A stretch of 46,179 nt of DNA from Cupriavidus gilardii J11 (GTDB lineage Bacteria; Pseudomonadota; Gammaproteobacteria; Burkholderiales; Burkholderiaceae): NCBI RefSeq assembly GCF_007829435.1, contig NZ_VLJN01000016.1, positions 47,275-93,453 on the forward strand, in the 5' to 3' direction. Under the pieces are notes generated by a model. That model had not been told where the DNA came from. It saw only the letters and a program-made list of their open reading frames with translations, and did not search any database. The number at the start of each line of letters is the position of its first letter. Positions within the stretch are counted from its first letter, which is position 1. A program made the translations under genes and the position numbers. Below are positions 40,584 to 46,179 of this stretch, piece after piece.

Positions 40584-41258
40584 CTACATCTGACGGTGCT
40601 CGGCCAGAGAATACGTGTGGCTTCCCGCCACGACGAAATGGTCCAGCAGGTGTACATCGATCAGCGCCAGCGAGCGCGCGAGGACCCGGGTGATGTCGAT
40701 ATCCGCCTGGCTCGGCATCGGATGTCCGGAAGGGTGGTTGTGGGCGACAATGACGGACGCCGCGTTGTGGGCAAGCGCCTGGCGCGCGACCTCGCGCGGG
40801 TAGACGCTGGCCTGCGTCAGCGATCCGCGGAACAGTTCTTCGGCGGCCAGCAACCGGTTGCGTGCATCCAGGAACAGGCAAAGGAAGACTTCATAGGGCC
40901 GGTTGGCCAGCGACAGGCGCAGATAGTCGCGCACCGACTCGGGCGATTCGAGGCCCCTGGGCAGCGCCATCTCCTCCGCCAGCGCACGGCGGGTCAGCTC
41001 CACCACCGCCTGCAACTGTGCATACTTGGCGGCGCCCACGCCCTTGATACGCGCCACTTCCGCGCGCGGCGCGGCCAGCAGCGCGCGCAGCGAGCCGAAT
41101 CGGTTGATCATCTCGCGCGCCAGTTCGACCGCGCTCTTGCCCGGGGTGCCGACGCGCAGGAAGACCGCCAGCAGTTCGGGGTCGGACAGCGACGCAGGGC
41201 CGGATTGCAGTAATTTTTCGCGCGGGCGTTGGGTGGCGGGCCAGTCGAGGATGGACAT
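40584..41258 (-). CDS. radC: RadC family protein (JAMM domain)
   Basis: A 224-residue RadC/YeeS-like protein. The N-terminal helix-hairpin-helix (about 62-80, LAAPRAEVARIKGVGAAKYAQ) precedes the JAMM metallo-site with His173, His175 (HNHPSG) and Asp186. Despite the name, a role in repair is doubtful for the family; the activity is not established. The ATG at 41258 is used because similarity starts at SILDWPATQRPREKL. A run of eight G lies 18 bases upstream of the start. Divergent from fkpB. Confidence 0.93.
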   Translation of the reverse strand: MSILDWPATQRPREKLLQSGPASLSDPELLAVFLRVGTPGKSAVELAREMINRFGSLRALLAAPRAEVARIKGVGAAKYAQLQAVVELTRRALAEEMALPRGLESPESVRDYLRLSLANRPYEVFLCLFLDARNRLLAAEELFRGSLTQASVYPREVARQALAHNAASVIVAHNHPSGHPMPSQADIDITRVLARSLALIDVHLLDHFVVAGSHTYSLAEHRQM

Positions 41259-41314
41259 GGGAAGGGTCTCGCGAAGGGGGGGGCGCCCCATCGGCGGGGC
41301 GCGGTCCAGTCGCT

Positions 41315-41320
41315 TACAAT
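41315..41320 (+). promoter_or_regulatory. -10 element for fkpB-ispH
   Basis: TACAAT 26 bp before the fkpB ATG; the -35 region is GC-rich without a clear hexamer. Confidence 0.4.
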
Positions 41321-41346
41321 ACGGGTTGTTGACCGGTTGGACACTC

Positions 41347-41835
41347 ATGAATTCGCAAACTTTTGCGTCCGAACGACAGGATGGCGCCGCTGATCGCAAG
41401 ATCGTGCAGGCCGACTCGTTCCTGACGCTTCATTACCGCATCTCGCTGGAAAACGGCACCGAAGTCGTCAGCACCTTCGACGACAAGCCGGCCACGCTGC
41501 TGCTTGGCCAGGGCCAGTTCGCTCCCACGCTGGAGCAGGCGCTGCTCGGCATGGGCGAAGGCGAGCGTGCCAGCTACAGGCTCGCCCCCGAACACGCATT
41601 CGGCCCGCGCAATCCCGATCTGCTGCAGTGGGTGTCGCTCGCCACGCTGCGCGAGAACAGTTCGTTCGAAGAGGACTACAACCCCGGCGATCTGGTGGAA
41701 TTCAACGCGCCTGGCGGCGGCAAGTACGCCGGCGTGCTGAAGGAAGTGAGGGAAACCTCCGCGCTGTTCGATTTCAATCATCCGCTGGCCGGCCAGACCG
41801 TCGTGTTCGACGTGCAGCTGATCGGCATTCTTTGA
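41347..41835 (+). CDS. fkpB: FKBP-type peptidyl-prolyl cis-trans isomerase, SlpA/FkpB type
   Basis: A 162-residue SlyD-like FKBP with an inserted flap: [43 protein letters not shown] (FKBP N-part) and [18 protein letters not shown], followed by the chaperone insert, then [12 protein letters not shown] and [21 protein letters not shown] at the end. No His-rich tail, so FkpB and not SlyD. It lies 52 bp before ispH; fkpB-ispH adjacency is conserved from E. coli to Burkholderia. No clear ribosome binding site. Confidence 0.93.
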   Translation: MNSQTFASERQDGAADRKIVQADSFLTLHYRISLENGTEVVSTFDDKPATLLLGQGQFAPTLEQALLGMGEGERASYRLAPEHAFGPRNPDLLQWVSLATLRENSSFEEDYNPGDLVEFNAPGGGKYAGVLKEVRETSALFDFNHPLAGQTVVFDVQLIGIL

Positions 41836-41887
41836 TGCACGGCCTGTTGCCGGGCCGCGACCCGGCCGCCGTACCTCCGATATCCGC

Positions 41888-42850
41888 ATGCCAGACCTGA
41901 CCCCCGCCCCCGATGCCGAGATCCTGCTGGCCCAGCCACGCGGTTTCTGCGCCGGGGTCGATCGCGCCATCGAGATCGTCGAGCGCGCGTTGGCGCGCTT
42001 TGGCGCCCCCATCTACGTACGCCACGAGATCGTCCATAACGCCTATGTGGTCGAGGACCTGCGCCGCAAGGGCGCGGTGTTCGTGCAGGAGCTGGACGAG
42101 GTGCCGGCCGGTTCGACGGTCATCTTCAGCGCGCACGGCGTATCGCGCGGCGTGCGTGCCGACGCCCAGGCCCGTGGCCTGAACGTGTTCGACGCGACCT
42201 GCCCGCTGGTGACCAAGGTCCATGTGGAGGTCGGCAAGATGCGCGGCGAAGGCTGCGAGATCGTGATGATCGGCCACAAGGGTCACCCGGAGGTGGAAGG
42301 CACGATGGGGCAGGCCGATGGCGGCATGCTGCTGGTGGAGTCGGTTGCCGATGTGGCCACGCTGAAGGTGGCCGATCCCGAGCGGTTGGCCTATGTCACG
42401 CAGACCACCTTGTCTGTGGACGAGACGCGCGAGATCGTGGCCGCGCTGCGGGCGCGCTTCCCCGCGATCCGCGAGCCCAAGAAGCAGGACATCTGCTATG
42501 CCACGCAGAACCGGCAGGATGCGGTCAAGTTCATGGCGCCGCAGGTGGATGTGGTGATCGTGGTGGGCAGCCCCAACAGTTCGAATTCGAATCGCCTGCG
42601 GGAACTGGCCGAGCGGCTGGGCGTGCCGGCCCATATGGTCGATGCGCCCGGCCAGGTCCGCGCCGAATGGCTGGTCGGCAAGCGTCGGATCGGTCTGACA
42701 GCCGGCGCATCGGCGCCCGAGGCGTTGGCGCAGTCGATCGTCGAACGTCTGCGCGAACTGGGCGCCCGCAGCGTGCGCCCGCTGACCGGCATCGAGGAGA
42801 ACATGTCGTTCCCGTTGCCAAAGGGCTTGCAGCAGGCCGACGCGGCCTGA
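41888..42850 (+). CDS. ispH: 4-hydroxy-3-methylbut-2-enyl diphosphate reductase
   Basis: Last enzyme of the MEP pathway, making IPP and DMAPP with a [4Fe-4S] cluster. The 320 residues have Cys21 (PRGFCAGV), Cys105 ([11 protein letters not shown]) and Cys203 ([10 protein letters not shown]) as cluster ligands, plus His50, His83, His133 and Glu135 (HPEVEG) of the active site. The ATG at 41888 is the family start; the ribosome binding site is weak, so coupling to fkpB is possible. Ends in a strong terminator. Confidence 0.97.
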   Translation: MPDLTPAPDAEILLAQPRGFCAGVDRAIEIVERALARFGAPIYVRHEIVHNAYVVEDLRRKGAVFVQELDEVPAGSTVIFSAHGVSRGVRADAQARGLNVFDATCPLVTKVHVEVGKMRGEGCEIVMIGHKGHPEVEGTMGQADGGMLLVESVADVATLKVADPERLAYVTQTTLSVDETREIVAALRARFPAIREPKKQDICYATQNRQDAVKFMAPQVDVVIVVGSPNSSNSNRLRELAERLGVPAHMVDAPGQVRAEWLVGKRRIGLTAGASAPEALAQSIVERLRELGARSVRPLTGIEENMSFPLPKGLQQADAA

Positions 42851-42868
42851 CGGCCAGATGTCATTCCG

Positions 42869-42897
42869 AAGCCCCGCCCGGCGGGGCTTTTTCTTTT
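42869..42897 (+). terminator. Rho-independent terminator after ispH
   Basis: 9-bp arms AAGCCCCGC/GCGGGGCTT with a 3-base loop, then TTTTCTTTTG. Confidence 0.92.
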
Positions 42898-43061
42898 GTG
42901 CGATGCGGCACGCCGAATCCGGGGCGTTGGTTAATCCATCGCGGCGATTGCAGCGGTTGCGCCGGCCAAGAGCGTAAAGAATCTCAAACGCCACTTTTTA
43001 ATTCAGCAATGCAACCAATTGCATCCCGCTAAAGGGTTAATCCTTAAATGAGGGTTTTCCC

Positions 43062-43110
43062 TCAATTGGTGCGTCCGATCCGCCATGCCAGTCAATTTGG
43101 TGCATCCGAT
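43062..43110 (+). repeat. Pair of near-identical direct repeats upstream of livK
   Basis: TCAATTGGTGCGTCCGAT at 43062-43079 and TCAATTTGGTGCATCCGAT at 43092-43110 differ by one substitution and one inserted T. Their starts are 30 bp apart, close to three helical turns, so they could be sites for one regulator on the same DNA face. Confidence 0.55.
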
Positions 43111-43256
43111 ACTTTATGAAATACCTAATTAATTAGAGTATTTCTTCGCCATGCGGCGGCGTCCCATGTGGCGCCGAGCGAGCGTCGGCATGGCTTGAGG
43201 GCCCAATCGGGCACGCTTCTTGTTAGCTATCGCTTCATACCCTCCGCTTGGATGGG

Positions 43257-43286
43257 AATTGCCCCAATGGACCCATTGGGGAAATT
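43257..43286. promoter_or_regulatory. Large palindrome upstream of livK
   Basis: Perfect 9-bp arms CCCCAATGG and CCATTGGGG around AC (43262-43281), extended by AATT on both sides across one mismatch: 13 of 14 possible pairs over 30 bp. No T-tract follows on either strand, so it is unlikely to be a terminator. It lies about 77 bp upstream of the livK -35 and may be an operator. Confidence 0.6.
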
Positions 43287-43333
43287 ACCTAGCTCAATTG
43301 GCGGGTAAAGGGCTCAGGTTGTTGCGTCGCGTA

Positions 43334-43361
43334 TTGCATCCGCAAAAAAAGGGGATACAAT
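43334..43361 (+). promoter_or_regulatory. livK promoter
   Basis: TTGCAT (43334-43339) and TACAAT (43356-43361) with 16-bp spacing. The spacer contains seven A followed by four G. The predicted start is near 43368, giving a leader of about 90 nt. Confidence 0.6.
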
Positions 43362-43367
43362 TCGCGC

Positions 43368-43382
43368 GTTTCAAATTGAAAC
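43368..43382. promoter_or_regulatory. Palindromic operator at the livK transcription start
   Basis: GTTTCAAATTGAAAC is a perfect 15-base palindrome (7-bp arms around a central A) directly on the predicted start of transcription. It is a good candidate for a repressor site. Confidence 0.6.
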
Positions 43383-43457
43383 TAGACAAAGCGGTACAGG
43401 GAAACGGACGGGAGGCGTTGCGTTACCCTGCTTCATGTGAATCCCAGGAGATCACTC

Positions 43458-44657
43458 ATGCAAATCACGTTTGCCAAGATTCTGCCGATTGCAGCGGCGG
43501 TGGCACTGGTTACGGCCTGCGGCAAGAAGGAAGAAGCACCGGCGGATGCGTCGGCTTCGGCGCCCGCGGCGGCAGCCCCTGCCGGTGGTGGCGATGTGGT
43601 GGTAAAGATCGGCCACGCGGCTCCGCTGACCGGCGGTATCGCGCACCTTGGCAAGGACAATGAGAATGGCGCACGCCTGGCGGTCGAGGAGGTCAACAAG
43701 GCCGGCCTCGAACTGGGCGGCAAGAAGGTCAAGCTGGAGCTGGTGGGCGAGGACGACGCCGCCGATCCCAAGACCGGCACCTCGGTTGCCCAGAAGCTGG
43801 TGGACGAGAAGGTCGTGGCCGTGGTTGGCCACCTGAACTCGGGTGTGTCGATTCCCGCGTCGAAGATCTACAGCGATGCCGGCATCGTGCAGATCTCCCC
43901 GTCGTCGACCAACCCTGACTACACCAAGCAGGGCTTCAAGACCACGTACCGCGTGGTTGCCACCGACGCCCAGCAGGGCCCGGCACTGGCCAACTATGCC
44001 GCCAAGAGCCTGAACGCCAAGAGCGTGGCGATCGTCGACGACGCCACCGCCTACGGCAAGGGCCTGGCCGACGAGTTCGAGAAGACCGCCAAGGCCGCCG
44101 GCGTCAATGTGGTGGCGCGCGAAGCCACCAACGACAAGGCCACCGACTTCAAGGCCATCCTGACCAAGATCAAGGGCAAGAAGCCCGACGTCATCATGTA
44201 CGGCGGCATGGACGCCACTGGCGGCCCGTTCGCCAAGCAGGCCAAGGAACTGGGCATCGCGGCCAAGATCGTGGGCGGCGACGGCGTCTGTACCGACAAG
44301 GTGGCCGAGCTGGCGGGCGACGCGGTCGACAACATCATCTGCTCGGAAGCCGGCCTCGCGCTGTCGAAGATGGAGAAGGGCGCCGAGTTCCAGAAGCGCT
44401 ACCAGGACCGCTTCAATGCCCCGGTGCAGATCTACGCGCCGTTCACCTATGACGCCGTGATGGTGATCGTCGACGCGATGAAGCGCGCCAACTCGTACGA
44501 GCCGGCCGCCATCCTCGCCGAGATGCCCAAGACCAACTACCAGGGCGTGATCGGCAACATCGCCTTCGACGAGAAGGGCGACATGAAGGAAGGCACCATT
44601 ACGCTGTACGACTACAAGGACAAGAAGAAGTCGGTCCTCGACGTCGTCAAGATGTAA
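43458..44657 (+). CDS. livK: Branched-chain amino acid ABC transporter substrate-binding lipoprotein
   Basis: A 399-residue periplasmic binding protein of the Leu/Ile/Val type (type I fold). The lipobox LVTAC places the lipidated cysteine at 21, after a short signal peptide; an Ala/Pro/Gly linker (about 26-45) follows. The binding domain begins VVVKIGHAAPLTGGIAHLGKDNENGARLAVEEVN. CCAGGAG at 43444-43450 supports the ATG at 43458. It is followed by a terminator and then livH and livM, so its mRNA is likely made in excess over the permease genes. The exact ligand is inferred from family and neighbours. Confidence 0.93.
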   Translation: MQITFAKILPIAAAVALVTACGKKEEAPADASASAPAAAAPAGGGDVVVKIGHAAPLTGGIAHLGKDNENGARLAVEEVNKAGLELGGKKVKLELVGEDDAADPKTGTSVAQKLVDEKVVAVVGHLNSGVSIPASKIYSDAGIVQISPSSTNPDYTKQGFKTTYRVVATDAQQGPALANYAAKSLNAKSVAIVDDATAYGKGLADEFEKTAKAAGVNVVAREATNDKATDFKAILTKIKGKKPDVIMYGGMDATGGPFAKQAKELGIAAKIVGGDGVCTDKVAELAGDAVDNIICSEAGLALSKMEKGAEFQKRYQDRFNAPVQIYAPFTYDAVMVIVDAMKRANSYEPAAILAEMPKTNYQGVIGNIAFDEKGDMKEGTITLYDYKDKKKSVLDVVKM

Positions 44658-44679
44658 CGCCGGACCTACCCGGTCCACG

Positions 44680-44717
44680 AACGGCACCGTGAAGCGCTTA
44701 CGGTGCCGTTCTTTTTA
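44680..44717 (+). terminator. Rho-independent terminator between livK and livH
   Basis: Perfect 11-bp arms AACGGCACCGT/ACGGTGCCGTT with a 9-base loop, then CTTTTT. It would lower transcription into livHM relative to livK. Confidence 0.9.
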
Positions 44718-44868
44718 GCCTCGCCTCATAGCATGAAGCCCATACCATGGGTGGAAGTCGGCAGGCCGCTTACCAGCTCATAACCCTCTTACCAAACCAC
44801 TCACACGACGCTGCCCCGCACGGCATCGACACCATGCCGGCGTCGCGGGCGGCAAGCCAGGAGTATTC

Positions 44869-45804
44869 ATGGATATCTTTATCCAGCAGATCGTGAATGG
44901 TCTGGTGCTCGGCAGCATCTATGCGCTGATTGCACTCGGCTACACCATGGTCTACGGCATTCTGGGGATCATCAACTTCGCCCACGGCGATGTGCTGATG
45001 ATCGGCGCGCTGACCGCCTTGTCGGCTATTCTCGGGCTGCAGCAGCTGGCCCCCGGCCTGCCGGAATGGCTGACGCTGGTGATCGCCACGCTGATCGCCA
45101 TGCCGGTCTGCGCGGTGCTGTCCTATTCGATCGAGCGGATCGCCTACCGGCCGCTGCGCAATGCGCCGCGCCTGGCGCCGCTGATCACCGCCATCGGCGT
45201 GTCGATCATCCTGCAGACCGTCGGCATGCTGATCTGGTCGCGCAATCCGCTGACCTTCCCGCAACTGCTGCCGTCCAGCCCGATCGACATCGGCACGACC
45301 GGCGCCACCATCACGGGCAAGGAAATCGTCATCATCGGCATGGCCGTGATGGTGATGTCGGGTCTGCTGCTGCTGGTCAACCGCACCAAGCTCGGCCGCG
45401 CGATGCGCGCCACCGCCGAGAACCAGCGCGTGGCCGGCCTGATGGGCGTGAACCCGAATTTCGTGATTTCGGCCACCTTCATGATCGGTGCCACGCTGGC
45501 GGCGCTGGCTGGCGTGATGATGGCCACCAACTATGGCAACGCGCACTTCTACATGGGCTTTATCCCGGGCCTGAAGGCGTTTACCGCGGCAGTGCTCGGC
45601 GGCATCGGCAACCTGGCCGGCGCCATGGTCGGCGGCATGCTGCTCGGCCTGATCGAGGCGCTTGGCGCCGGCTATATCGGCGACCTGACCAATGGCGTGT
45701 TCGGTTCGAACTACCAGGACGTGTTCGCCTTCATCGTGCTGATCACCGTGCTGGTGTTCCGTCCGTCCGGCATCATGGGCGAACGCGTGGCGGATCGTGC
45801 GTAA
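44869..45804 (+). CDS. livH: Branched-chain amino acid ABC transporter permease LivH
   Basis: A 311-residue inner-membrane permease with about eight hydrophobic helices. The N-terminus ([37 protein letters not shown]) is the LivH hallmark, and EAxxxG-type coupling-loop residues lie in [25 protein letters not shown] precedes the ATG. The livM ribosome binding site overlaps its stop codon, so the two permease subunits are made together. Confidence 0.95.
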   Translation: MDIFIQQIVNGLVLGSIYALIALGYTMVYGILGIINFAHGDVLMIGALTALSAILGLQQLAPGLPEWLTLVIATLIAMPVCAVLSYSIERIAYRPLRNAPRLAPLITAIGVSIILQTVGMLIWSRNPLTFPQLLPSSPIDIGTTGATITGKEIVIIGMAVMVMSGLLLLVNRTKLGRAMRATAENQRVAGLMGVNPNFVISATFMIGATLAALAGVMMATNYGNAHFYMGFIPGLKAFTAAVLGGIGNLAGAMVGGMLLGLIEALGAGYIGDLTNGVFGSNYQDVFAFIVLITVLVFRPSGIMGERVADRA

Positions 45805-45817
45805 GGAGAGCGACACC

Positions 45818-46179
45818 ATGAACACTCCAACTCCGATTTCCACGGCATCGCAGGCGGCGCCGCTGACCAAGACGCCGACCAAGACGCTGGCCGCGCTGGC
45901 GGGCTTCCTTGTCATCGGCCTGTGCGCGCCTTTCCTGGTGCAATACCTGGGCGGCAACTACTGGGTCCGCGTGCTTGACTTCGCGCTGCTGTACATCATG
46001 CTGGCGCTGGGCCTGAACATCGTGGTGGGCTTTGCCGGCCTGCTGGACCTGGGTTATATCGCCTTCTACGCGGTCGGCGCCTACCTGATGGCGCTGCTCG
46101 GTTCGCCCCATCTGGCCAACCAGTTCGAGACCATCGCGCAGCTGTTCCCCAACGGCTTTCACGTGAGCGTCTGGTGGGT
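45818..46179 (+). CDS. livM: Branched-chain amino acid ABC transporter permease LivM (5' part, runs off window edge)
   Basis: The visible 120 residues have a variable polar N-terminus (about 1-22) and then the LivM-type helices, including [31 protein letters not shown], the family hallmark. AGGAGAG at 45804-45810 fixes the ATG at 45818; the livH stop overlaps it. livG and livF would be expected next, beyond the window. Confidence 0.95.
   Translation, partial: MNTPTPISTASQAAPLTKTPTKTLAALAGFLVIGLCAPFLVQYLGGNYWVRVLDFALLYIMLALGLNIVVGFAGLLDLGYIAFYAVGAYLMALLGSPHLANQFETIAQLFPNGFHVSVWW

Larger units (their letters stand above)
42898..43457. other. Long AT-rich control region upstream of livK
   Basis: About 560 bp without a gene, visibly richer in A and T than the flanks between 43000 and 43400. 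It holds a small hairpin (TGAGGG arms, 43049-43064), a near-direct repeat, a large palindrome, the livK promoter and an operator-like palindrome at the start of transcription. No open reading frame with coding character or known RNA was recognised. Confidence 0.7.

Noticed and set aside
43334-43361. Phage or mobile element remnant in the AT-rich livK upstream region
   Set aside because: No coding remnant, terminal repeat or target duplication is visible; regulatory palindromes explain the region better.

Overview
The window is a stretch of chromosomal core genome from a GC-rich betaproteobacterium of the family Burkholderiaceae. Gene content, gene order and protein sequences look most like Cupriavidus/Ralstonia. 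This is inferred from recognised families and gene neighbourhoods; no database search was possible. No rRNA, tRNA, CRISPR array, insertion sequence or phage gene was seen.

Layout. 1-2991: 5' part of mutL (cut by the window edge), a dedA gene divergent from it, and a SirB1-family gene behind murJ (3025-4575). 4700-6077: divergent murJ/rpsT region, rpsT, and a small DUF3579 gene. 6078-8827: argF, argG and ppnP. 8970-12899: patatin-like lipase, murB, yajQ, and a DUF192/rluE pair. 13000-18126: icd, cspA and the clpS-clpA operon. 18313-25553: a glyoxalase-fold protein, then a long reverse-strand operon ribF-ileS-lspA-coaBC-dut. 25724-28266: a hybrid sensor kinase convergent with a LuxR-type response regulator. 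28475-33600: purN overlapping an RsmB-type methyltransferase, an MscS-type channel, and a fatty acid desaturase. 33756-37500: nadA-nadC convergent with nadB, the full route from aspartate to nicotinate mononucleotide. 37751-39823: a 690-residue membrane protein of no recognised family, the one clear accessory-looking gene. 39916-42850: rpmB-rpmG, radC, fkpB and ispH. 43458-end: livK, livH and the start of livM, a branched-chain amino acid ABC importer.

Most genes are housekeeping: translation (rpsT, rpmB, rpmG, ileS, rluE), cell wall (murB, murJ), lipoprotein processing (lspA), cofactors (ribF, coaBC, nadABC), arginine, purine and isoprenoid synthesis, and protein quality control (clpS/clpA). 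The less ordinary signals lie between genes. A perfect palindrome TCTTATATAAGA occurs at two promoters (DUF3579 and icd). A sigma-32-type promoter precedes clpSA, back to back with cspA. The livK control region is 600 bp long, AT-rich and holds several palindromes. Two families of palindromic intergenic repeats are present. Three genes (mutL, clpS, purN) have a -10 hexamer placed only 6-7 bases before the start codon.

Five genes are best started at non-ATG codons (dedA, murJ and the desaturase at TTG; ppnP and ribF at GTG), chosen from family alignment and, where visible, ribosome binding sites.
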